From positions 1-64,000 of the forward strand of contig NZ_JPHF01000012.1 in assembly GCF_000814325.1 (NCBI RefSeq): a stretch of DNA of 64,000 nucleotides, read 5' to 3'. This stretch comes from Flavihumibacter sp. ZG627 (GTDB lineage Bacteria; Bacteroidota; Bacteroidia; Chitinophagales; Chitinophagaceae). The notes under the pieces are model-generated. The model was not told where the DNA came from and made no database searches. It saw only the letters and a list, made by a program, of their open reading frames with translations. Positions 9,612 to 17,246 of this stretch are shown piece by piece; position 1 is the first letter of the stretch; each line of letters opens with the position of its first letter. Both the position numbers and the translations under genes were made by a program.

Positions 9612-12152
9612 ATGGGTAGAATATTTTTAGTTGTCTGCAGCCAGTTTTTGCTTTTCGCTACTGCTTTTTGCCAGGACAAGGTCCCTAAAGATACGCTGGG
9701 CGCAAAGATGTTATCGGAAGTGGTGGTAACGGCCACAAGGCAGGCAGAAAGCCTGTTAAGCGCACCAGTCAGTATTGAAAAAATGGATGCAGCGCAGTTA
9801 AGGTCATCTCCACAACCCGGTTTTTTTGAGGCTATACAAAATATAAAAGGGCTGCATATTATTACACCGGGTATGGGCTTTAAGGTGATCAATGCCCGGG
9901 GATTTGCCAATACAACCAATGTCAGGTTTGTACAGATGGTGGATGGCGTTGATATACAGGCTCCGCATATTGGCGCACCCATAGCCAATTCACTTGGTCC
10001 CGGTGATCTGGATATTAATAACCTGGAAATTCTACCGGGTTCGGCATCTGCCATTTATGGTATGAATGCCATCAACGGTACGGCTAACTTTATTACCAAA
10101 GATCCCTTTCGCTTTCCCGGCATAAGTATCAGCAAAAAATTGGGTGTAAATAATGCAGGCAGCACTGAAACCGCTGCTACACTTTATAGTGAAACAAATA
10201 TTCGGATAGCCAGGCCTTTTAGTCAGAAATGGGCCATCAAACTGAACGGTACGTTCATGAAAGGAACTGACTGGTATGCAAACAGCCAGGTTGATTTGAA
10301 TGCTGCTGCCAACTCCAGTACGGCACTTACCGGTGAATTGAATCCGGGTAAAGACAGGGTAAATAATTATGGGGATGAAGCAGGCAACAGGAAAACACTG
10401 AATCTTGGAGGCAAACAATATGCGGTTAGCCGTACAGGTTATGCAGAAAAAGATGTGGCGGATTATGATCTGCAAAATATAAAAGGAGATGCCTCTGTAT
10501 ACTTCAGACCAGTTGCCGCGGCAGAATTTATTTATACCTACCGGATTTCAAATCAAAACAATATCTACCAGCGCACCAACCGTTTCAGGCTACACAACTA
10601 TTTAACACAACAACATGCATTGTCTTTTAAATGGTCTGGCCTCCAGGTAAGAACCTATTTCACAAAAGAGAATAGCGGCGATTCCTACAATATTCGTTCG
10701 ATGGCTGAGAATATGGATCGCCGTTTCAAAAATGATGAGAGCTGGTTCACTGATTTTTCCAGTCGTTATAATATGGTATCCCAGGCTGGCAGTTCCGTGG
10801 CCGAAGCACTTAGCCTGGCGAGGCTTTTTGCAGATAGCGGCAGAATACAGGTGGGTAGTAAAGAAATGCAGAACATGATTGATACGTTGCGGCATATCAA
10901 TAACTGGGATGAGGGTGCCGCGCTAAAAGTAAAAGCCGCACTATTTTTTATAGAGTTGCAGCATGATATCACCAATCGTCTTTTTAATAATGTGAAAGGG
11001 TTGCATATAATGTATGGGCTTGATCACAGGAATTATATAATAACTCCGGATGGAAATTATTTTATCAACCCTGAAAAGACGGGCAGGAATTTAAAATACT
11101 GGAAGCTGGGAGGATTTCTGCAGGCAACAAAATATTTCATGGGTGATAAGCTAAAGATAAATGCAGTGGTTCGCATTGATAAATCGGAGTATTTTTCGCC
11201 TAAGATCCATCCGCGATTAGCCATCGTTTATTCACCTGCATTGCATCATAGCTTTCGTGTATCAGCGCAGAATGGTTATCGTTTCCCAAGCATATTTGAA
11301 GCCTTCTCCAATATCAACAGTGGAGGAAGAAAGAGAATTGGCGGATTGCCCGTTATGTCAGATGGAGTATTTGAATCCAGCTATACACAGGCCTCCATCA
11401 CTGCGTTTCAAAGGGCAGTGCAGAATGAAGTAAACCTGAATGGCAGCAGTTTAAATGATGCAATCGTTAAGCACAGGGACTTACTTAAAAGGAATCCCTA
11501 TACTTATTTGAGGCCGGAAAAGGTTACCGGTTTTGAAGCCGGTTATCGCACTATGCTTTTCAATAACAGGTTAAAAATTGATGCAGACATTTATTATAAT
11601 ATCTACCGGCACCTGATGGCACAGATCGACGCTAATGTGCCCAAAACAAGCATTGCAGACAGTATCCCTTTTTATCTGCAAAATAATGGCAAGCAAAGCC
11701 TGTATCGACTATGGACCAATTCAAAAACCGTGAGCCATAATTATGGTGCGGCATTTGGAATGGCCTATGAACCCGTAAATGGTTTTCAGTTAAGTGGCAA
11801 TTTTACCTATGCAAAGCTGGCGAGAAAAGACCAGGGCGACGGATTGGAAGATGGCTTTAATACACCGAAGTGGAGTTACAATCTGGGTGCAAGGCATTCA
11901 AAGATTTATAAAACAGCAGGATTTGCGATCAGTTACAGGCAGCATTCCTCTTTCTTATGGGAGTCGGCTATGGCTACCGGAAATGTGCCAGGCTATTCTT
12001 CGCTTGATGTGCAGGCGAATGTGGGTCTGTTTAATAATGCATTGAATGTAAAGATCGGGGCAACAAATGTTATCAATAAATATTATTACTCTTTTATAGG
12101 AGGTCCATCAATTGGCGGTTTTTATTATACCAATATGGTTTATTCATTTTGA
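9612..12152 (+). CDS. TonB-dependent outer-membrane receptor
   Basis: The 846-residue protein has a signal peptide ending near residue 21 (FATAFCQ), a TonB-box-like SEVVVTATR, a plug domain with NARGF and LPGSASAIYG, and a long C-terminal beta-barrel ending in an aromatic residue (VYSF). It lacks the carboxypeptidase-regulatory-like extension seen in the second receptor of this window. It starts 27 bases after the cytochrome gene on the same strand, so it may belong to the molybdenum hydroxylase operon and import that enzyme's substrate or a metal complex. The substrate is not recognisable. Confidence 0.88.
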   Translation: MGRIFLVVCSQFLLFATAFCQDKVPKDTLGAKMLSEVVVTATRQAESLLSAPVSIEKMDAAQLRSSPQPGFFEAIQNIKGLHIITPGMGFKVINARGFANTTNVRFVQMVDGVDIQAPHIGAPIANSLGPGDLDINNLEILPGSASAIYGMNAINGTANFITKDPFRFPGISISKKLGVNNAGSTETAATLYSETNIRIARPFSQKWAIKLNGTFMKGTDWYANSQVDLNAAANSSTALTGELNPGKDRVNNYGDEAGNRKTLNLGGKQYAVSRTGYAEKDVADYDLQNIKGDASVYFRPVAAAEFIYTYRISNQNNIYQRTNRFRLHNYLTQQHALSFKWSGLQVRTYFTKENSGDSYNIRSMAENMDRRFKNDESWFTDFSSRYNMVSQAGSSVAEALSLARLFADSGRIQVGSKEMQNMIDTLRHINNWDEGAALKVKAALFFIELQHDITNRLFNNVKGLHIMYGLDHRNYIITPDGNYFINPEKTGRNLKYWKLGGFLQATKYFMGDKLKINAVVRIDKSEYFSPKIHPRLAIVYSPALHHSFRVSAQNGYRFPSIFEAFSNINSGGRKRIGGLPVMSDGVFESSYTQASITAFQRAVQNEVNLNGSSLNDAIVKHRDLLKRNPYTYLRPEKVTGFEAGYRTMLFNNRLKIDADIYYNIYRHLMAQIDANVPKTSIADSIPFYLQNNGKQSLYRLWTNSKTVSHNYGAAFGMAYEPVNGFQLSGNFTYAKLARKDQGDGLEDGFNTPKWSYNLGARHSKIYKTAGFAISYRQHSSFLWESAMATGNVPGYSSLDVQANVGLFNNALNVKIGATNVINKYYYSFIGGPSIGGFYYTNMVYSF

Positions 12153-12252
12153 TTTTCCTTCTCCGGACCCTCTTCGAAGAATTGTCGAACTATTGTGGAA
12201 CCATTACGCACGAACGGGCATATCGTGATCGTTGAAATGAGTCACCTGTAAG

Positions 12253-13200
12253 TTAGAGGTCAAGTTCCATTTGGATATTGCATCGCTCGTACGGTGTAGT
12301 GCGACCGGAAATTTTCTTAAAGCCTAATTTGTAATAGAGGTTGATAGCGGGTGTAAGAATGGTATTGCTTTCGAGGTAGAGTTTTTTACCGCCCATTGAT
12401 CTTGCTTTTTCGATGATAGCCTGGGCTAATAACCATCCGATGTTTTTGCCCTGGGCCTTAGGGGAGACGGCCATTTTCGCCAGTTCAAAATCATAGTCAG
12501 GGTCTTTCATTTTGATGAGGGCACAAACGCCAACGGGTTCATCATCGTATAAGGCTACCAGTATGGCGCCACCTTTGTTCAGGATATATTCCTTTGGATG
12601 ATCGAGGGCTTTATAATCGGATTCTTCCATCTTAAAATAAGTGGTGATCCATTCTTCATTCAGGTTACGAAAAGCGGCGGCGTATTCAGGCTTGTAAGGA
12701 ACGATCTGCACTTTCACGCTTTCCCGCTTTTTCTTTTGTTCCTGCACATATTGGAAAAGGCTTTTGCGGTTGAGGAGGAATTCCCATTCTTCAATGGCCT
12801 TCCAGAGATCATGTTTTGCTTCTTTAGAAAGCTCTTCCACTGCGGCTGTTACGTCGGTATACTGGTCTTTTATTTTTTCGGATAGTTCCTTTCCTTTTTT
12901 CGAGAGACTGACTACGTTCTTGCGGCCATCTCCCTTATCTTTCTTTTCAGTGATCAGTCCGCCCTTTGCCATCTCCTGAACTATTTTACTCACCGATGGA
13001 TGTGAATGTCCTATTACCTGCGCCAGCTCTGTGATGGTAAAGTTTCCTTTTGCAAGTGTATGGAAAACAGGGAACCATTTAGGCTGCAGGTCGATATTGT
13101 AAAGCTGGTATATGGCAGATGCATCAGCGGTTATCTTATCTGTTAAGAGGCGAAGCCGGCTGCCTATCGCCATCTTGCCTGTTTCTGTATAGAAGTCCAT
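12253..13200 (-). CDS. MarR-type HTH regulator fused to GNAT acetyltransferase
   Basis: The 315-residue protein has two domains. Residues 1-150 form a MarR winged helix (ITELAQVIGHSHPSVSKIVQ recognition region, then a charged wing). Residues 160-315 form a GNAT acetyltransferase with the acetyl-CoA loop KAQGKNIGWLL. This fusion is a known architecture; the acetylated target is not known. A promoter and a near-perfect inverted repeat lie immediately upstream, which suggests autoregulation. The gene stands alone between the convergent TonB receptor gene and kdpE. The ATG at 13200 follows the predicted transcription start by about 24 bases. Confidence 0.9.
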   Translation of the reverse strand: MDFYTETGKMAIGSRLRLLTDKITADASAIYQLYNIDLQPKWFPVFHTLAKGNFTITELAQVIGHSHPSVSKIVQEMAKGGLITEKKDKGDGRKNVVSLSKKGKELSEKIKDQYTDVTAAVEELSKEAKHDLWKAIEEWEFLLNRKSLFQYVQEQKKKRESVKVQIVPYKPEYAAAFRNLNEEWITTYFKMEESDYKALDHPKEYILNKGGAILVALYDDEPVGVCALIKMKDPDYDFELAKMAVSPKAQGKNIGWLLAQAIIEKARSMGGKKLYLESNTILTPAINLYYKLGFKKISGRTTPYERCNIQMELDL

Positions 13201-13211
13201 ATAAGTAGTTA

Positions 13212-13233
13212 TTTACGTAACTGGTTACGCAAA
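13212..13233. promoter_or_regulatory. Inverted repeat, probable MarR-GNAT operator
   Basis: TTTACGTAAC and GTTACGCAAA form a 10-base inverted repeat with a 2-base spacer and one mismatch. It sits 12-33 bases before the start of the MarR-GNAT gene and overlaps the predicted -7 box, as expected for a repressor site. Binding by the encoded protein is inference. Confidence 0.6.
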
Positions 13234-13259
13234 TATAAATAAATGATTTATTTGTGCAA
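13230..13259 (-). promoter_or_regulatory. Bacteroidota-type promoter of MarR-GNAT gene
   Basis: Read on the minus strand, TTG (13259-13257), a 19-base spacer and TATATTTG (13237-13230) match the Bacteroidota -33/-7 pattern TTG...TAnnTTTG. The implied start of transcription gives a leader of roughly 24 bases. Confidence 0.6.
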
Positions 13260-13263
13260 ATTC

Positions 13264-13950
13264 TTACCTGGCAGCTATTAATCTGTATCCCACGCCTGAT
13301 TCTGTGAGCAGGTATTTTGGCCGGTTGGGATCATCTTCTATTTTCTTCCTGATCTGGGCTATGAATACCCTCAGGTATTGCGATTGGTTAATATATCCCG
13401 GTCCCCAGATGGCCCTGAGTAAAAACTGGTGGGTGAGTACCTTGCCTTCATTGCGGGCCAGCAAGGCCAGCAGATTGTATTCCGTAGAAGTGAGTTTAAC
13501 AAGCTGGTTATCTTTTTTGACGGTGCGGGCTACCAGGTCGATGGTAAGCCCCTCAAAATCCATCGTTGTTTCTCTTTCCTCATTGCTGATGTTCCTGATA
13601 ACGGATCGTATCCGGGCAAGGAGTTCGCCTGTTCGGAAAGGCTTCGACAGGTAATCGTTGGCGCCATTGTCCAGTGCTTTTATGATCTCTTCTTCCGCCT
13701 TCTGAACAGAAAGAATAATGATGGGGTTGGTGTACCACTGCCTTAATTTTTGCAATACAATATGCCCGCTTTCATCAGGCAGGCCAAGGTCGAGCAGGAT
13801 AAGTTCCGGGGGATGGTTGGCTGCCATGATAAGGCCTTCTTTAGCAGAGACGGCAGTTTTCACCAGGTACCCATTGCTTACCAGTGTAATCTCCAGGAGC
13901 TTCCTGATCTGCGGCTCATCATCTATTATTAAAATTTCTGCTTTGGTCAC
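13264..13950 (-). CDS. kdpE: KdpE-like OmpR-family response regulator
   Basis: The 228-residue regulator has a receiver domain (acidic pair Asp10/Asp11, phospho-acceptor Asp54 in LLDLGLP, Lys in YLSKPF) and an OmpR-type winged-helix domain ending GVGYRL. The sequence is closest in style to KdpE. The gene overlaps the kinase gene by 4 bases (ATGA type) and is co-transcribed with it. No kdpFABC genes are in view. The divergent neighbour is a Kup potassium transporter, so that gene is a plausible target. Confidence 0.85.
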   Translation of the reverse strand: MTKAEILIIDDEPQIRKLLEITLVSNGYLVKTAVSAKEGLIMAANHPPELILLDLGLPDESGHIVLQKLRQWYTNPIIILSVQKAEEEIIKALDNGANDYLSKPFRTGELLARIRSVIRNISNEERETTMDFEGLTIDLVARTVKKDNQLVKLTSTEYNLLALLARNEGKVLTHQFLLRAIWGPGYINQSQYLRVFIAQIRKKIEDDPNRPKYLLTESGVGYRLIAAR

Positions 13951-15020
13951 GGCGCCTGGGTTTCATGTTGATAGATCTTCACGGGAATGGTGACGGTAAA
14001 CTTTGATCCCCTTTTACTGCTTTCCAGTTCTACCGTTCCTCCCAATGCTTCTGTAAAACCTTTCACGATGGTGAGTCCCAGTCCGGAACCCGAAGTAGAT
14101 GGATTTTTTGTGCGGGAGAATTTATGAAACACTTCCCTGCTGTCAACATTGTCAAATCCCGCGCCGTTGTCTTCAATGTCTATCTGCAACAGGTCTACCA
14201 GTTGGGTGATGCTAATGGCGATGGTAGAATCAGGCGCGGTGTGGATGGCGGCATTATTGAGCAGGTTGTAAATGATCTGGTCGAGCATACCTTTGTCGAT
14301 GGCGCATAGCGGAAGGTTTTGATTAATACTGATAGCAATTTTACGTGCCGGATTATTTTCTTCCACCCGCTTCACCAGGTCGTACACCAGTTCAACCACA
14401 TCGGTCCAGTCGTTTTTAGGTTTGATATGTCCGGATTCAAGTCGGGATATATTCAAAAGGTTTTCTACCTGCTGGTTTAACCGAAGGGATGCTTTAGATA
14501 TTTCTGTCACGAGTTGATCGCGATGAATGTTTGTGAGGTTGGGATTGGTTTGAAGATTATCTGTTGCCGCGATGATAGCTGCGATGGGTGTTCTAAGTTC
14601 ATGCGAGAGGGAGTTCAGGATAGTATTATAGAGTTTAACGCTATTAGCTCTTTCTTCTTTAAGCCGGGTTATTTTTTCTACCTGCCTGATCTTATAGGTG
14701 AGCACGCCGCTGATGATGGCGATGATAAAATACATGATCAGCAGAATGGTATCTTCTGTTGTGTCAACATGAATGGTATAGCGTGGAGGAATAAAAAAGA
14801 AATCCCATAGCAGGGCGCTTAATGCAGCAGAGACCAATACCGGCAATATGTCGAATGTAATGGCCAGCAGAGAAACAGTGATCAGGAGAATGAATGCGGC
14901 AACACGATAACCCATCAATCCCGAAAGGGTATAGCATACCGCAGCCACTACCACAATAATGGAGATGCTGTAAAGATATTGCCTGCCTTTTGGGAGCGTG
15001 TTAAATAAGAACTTATTCAT
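13947..15020 (-). CDS. Short KdpD-type sensor kinase (DUF4118 plus kinase core)
   Basis: The 357-residue kinase corresponds to only the C-terminal half of KdpD: four membrane helices of the DUF4118 module (residues about 15-110), then HisKA with His140 in SLSHELRTP, then HATPase with NLLNNA, DNGAGF and GSGLGLTIV. The N-terminal KdpD and universal-stress domains of classical KdpD (about 900 residues) are absent and are not encoded next door. In several Bacteroidota they occur as a separate protein. It probably senses potassium or turgor and signals to the overlapping KdpE-like regulator. The start at 15020 is 145 bases from the divergent kup gene. Confidence 0.85.
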   Translation of the reverse strand: MNKFLFNTLPKGRQYLYSISIIVVVAAVCYTLSGLMGYRVAAFILLITVSLLAITFDILPVLVSAALSALLWDFFFIPPRYTIHVDTTEDTILLIMYFIIAIISGVLTYKIRQVEKITRLKEERANSVKLYNTILNSLSHELRTPIAAIIAATDNLQTNPNLTNIHRDQLVTEISKASLRLNQQVENLLNISRLESGHIKPKNDWTDVVELVYDLVKRVEENNPARKIAISINQNLPLCAIDKGMLDQIIYNLLNNAAIHTAPDSTIAISITQLVDLLQIDIEDNGAGFDNVDSREVFHKFSRTKNPSTSGSGLGLTIVKGFTEALGGTVELESSKRGSKFTVTIPVKIYQHETQAP

Positions 15021-15037
15021 GTGTAGTTCCTGTTAAG

Positions 15038-15045
15038 CAAAAGTA
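15038..15045 (-). promoter_or_regulatory. Possible -7 element for kdpD-kdpE
   Basis: The minus strand reads TACTTTTG, matching TAnnTTTG, 17 bases before the kinase start codon. No clear TTG lies at the expected -33 distance, so support is weak. Confidence 0.35.
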
Positions 15046-15122
15046 GTTTTAAAGTTTAAAGTGGTATGAAGGTGCTGTAAAGCGTATAAAGATTTTATAA
15101 GGATTTAGCTGCCAGTAATCTG

Positions 15123-15148
15123 TTGAGGCCTTAACCCATCTACATTTG
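15123..15148 (+). promoter_or_regulatory. Possible kup promoter
   Basis: TTG at 15123-15125 and TACATTTG at 15141-15148 match the two Bacteroidota promoter elements, but the spacer is only 15 bases. The implied leader to the kup ATG is about 10 bases. It is a tentative call. Confidence 0.35.
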
Positions 15149-15164
15149 AAGCCGAAATTAAGAG

Positions 15165-17135
15165 ATGATGTCATCACATAATCGGGTTACGGTAGCGGGG
15201 GTTCTTATTGCGTTGGGAATAATTTATGGTGATATTGGTACTTCACCACTTTATGTGCTGAATGCTATTACCAGTGGCAAACAGATATCGGAAGAGCTTA
15301 TCATAGGTTCACTATCACTGATCATCTGGACCCTTACCTTACAAACAACCATAAAATATGTGATCCTCACTTTAAGGGCCGATAATAAAGGGGAGGGAGG
15401 GATATTTTCACTATTTGCATTGGTGAGGCGCAGGAGAAAATGGCTGGTAATTCCCGCCATGATGGGTGGTGCCGCGCTGCTGGCCGACGGGATGATAACC
15501 CCGCCCATTTCAGTTACATCGGCTATAGAGGGATTAAAACAGGTTCCTGCATTACATGAGATCAGTCAATGGACGGTTATCTATATAGTGATAGGAATTA
15601 TATCGGTGCTGTTTTTTGTGCAGCAGTTTGGGACGGCATTTATTGGAAAGTATTTTGGTCCGGTTATGACGGTCTGGTTTTTAATGCTGGCTACGCTGGG
15701 CATCTCCAATTTCTTTCATGACCTCAGCATATTGAAATCCTTCAATCCCTATTATGGCCTAAGGCTGCTAACCCTTTATCCCAATGGATTCTATATACTG
15801 GGAGGCGTATTTCTTTGTACCACGGGTGCAGAAGCGTTGTATTCTGATTTAGGGCATTGCGGCAAATGGAATATTCGTTACTCCTGGATCTTTGTAAAGA
15901 GTTGCCTGATCATAAATTACCTGGGACAGGGTGCATGGCTGCTGAAGAATCATAACGGCAAGCTGATAAGTGCAGAAATTATTGAGAGTGGATTCAATCC
16001 CTTTTATGGCGTCATGCCTTCCTGGTTTTTATATTTCGGGATCACCATTGCAACGGCAGCTACTATTATTGCATCGCAGGCCCTGATATCGGGGTCATTC
16101 ACATTGGTGAGTGAGGCCATGCGACTGACTCTCTGGCCCAAGCTGAAGATTAAATATCCAACGGAGGCCAAGGGGCAGTTATTTGTTCCGGCGGCTAATG
16201 TTTTATTGTATATCGGGTGTATTGGCATTGTGCTGTACTTTAAGAAGGCTTCTAATATGGAGGCTGCTTATGGGTTAGCCATCACCGTTACCATGATTGC
16301 CACCTCCATACTTTTTGCCAATTACCTGGTGCTGCGCCGAACAAGGCCTGCACTGGTGTATTTGTATCTCATGGTTTACCTGGGTATAGAATTCAGTTTC
16401 TTTTATGCCAACCTCGAGAAATTTCCGCATGGGGGATACGTTACGCTGCTTGTAGGGGGGGTGCTGTTTCTGATCATGTATGACTGGTATAGGGCAAGAC
16501 AGATCAAGAACCGGTATGTTGAATTTGTCAGGATGGAAGATTATGTGCCGAAAATACAGGAGCTGAGTAATGATAAGACAGTACCCAAATATGCAACCCA
16601 TCTTGTTTACCTGAGCAGTGCTGCTAACCGGAAGGAGATAGAGCATAAGATCATTTATTCCATACTCAACAGGAAACCTAAGCGGGCAGATATATACTGG
16701 TTCATTCATGTTGATACAGTAGATGATCCTTATACGGCGGAGTACAGTGTTGACCATATTATTCCTAATGACATAATAAGGGTAGAATTCAAATTGGGAT
16801 TTCGGGTGCAGCCAAGGATCAATTTGTTATTCCGTAAAGTGGTGGAAGAACTTGTGAAGAACAGGGAAGTGAATATTAACAGCAGATATGAAAGTCTGGA
16901 GCGAAGCAATGTAGTGGGAGATTTTTCTTTTATTGTGATGGAAAAATATCTGAGCCAGGACAATGAGCTGCCTTTCAGTGAAAGATTGATCATGCGGCTA
17001 CATTTCTGGCTGAAAGAAATTTCGCTTTCTGAGGAGAGGGGTTTTGGATTAGATCCGGGTAATGTGGTGGTGGAGAAATTCCCGCTGATTGTATCGCCTG
17101 TTACGAATCTTCGTTTAAAGAGAGTGATGGAGTAA
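15165..17135 (+). CDS. kup: Kup-family potassium uptake protein
   Basis: The 656-residue KUP/HAK/KT transporter is a potassium-proton symporter of the inner membrane. The N-terminus shows the family motif GIIYGDIGTSPLYVL (residues 18-32). About twelve membrane helices follow to about residue 445, with GGxxAxxxDGMITP-like and TTGAEALYSDLGH segments. A soluble C-terminal domain of about 200 residues completes it. Length and motifs are normal for the family. ATG codons at 15165 and 15168 are adjacent, so the start is certain to within one codon. It is divergent from the kdpD/kdpE pair, and potassium-responsive control by that pair is likely. Confidence 0.95.
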   Translation: MMSSHNRVTVAGVLIALGIIYGDIGTSPLYVLNAITSGKQISEELIIGSLSLIIWTLTLQTTIKYVILTLRADNKGEGGIFSLFALVRRRRKWLVIPAMMGGAALLADGMITPPISVTSAIEGLKQVPALHEISQWTVIYIVIGIISVLFFVQQFGTAFIGKYFGPVMTVWFLMLATLGISNFFHDLSILKSFNPYYGLRLLTLYPNGFYILGGVFLCTTGAEALYSDLGHCGKWNIRYSWIFVKSCLIINYLGQGAWLLKNHNGKLISAEIIESGFNPFYGVMPSWFLYFGITIATAATIIASQALISGSFTLVSEAMRLTLWPKLKIKYPTEAKGQLFVPAANVLLYIGCIGIVLYFKKASNMEAAYGLAITVTMIATSILFANYLVLRRTRPALVYLYLMVYLGIEFSFFYANLEKFPHGGYVTLLVGGVLFLIMYDWYRARQIKNRYVEFVRMEDYVPKIQELSNDKTVPKYATHLVYLSSAANRKEIEHKIIYSILNRKPKRADIYWFIHVDTVDDPYTAEYSVDHIIPNDIIRVEFKLGFRVQPRINLLFRKVVEELVKNREVNINSRYESLERSNVVGDFSFIVMEKYLSQDNELPFSERLIMRLHFWLKEISLSEERGFGLDPGNVVVEKFPLIVSPVTNLRLKRVME

Positions 17136-17246
17136 GGGCTTGCAGGTTCCTTTTTTCCGTTTCTCGTAAAACCTTTTCCCGATTGCTAGAGGATAGATGT
17201 TTGGCCTGGATCAAATTTGTGCCCCAATAGCAAAAGGAAAATTAAT

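Noticed and set aside
9542-10054. Minus-strand open frame of 170 codons
   Set aside because: It is antisense to the cytochrome end and the TonB receptor plug region, which is clearly coding on the plus strand.
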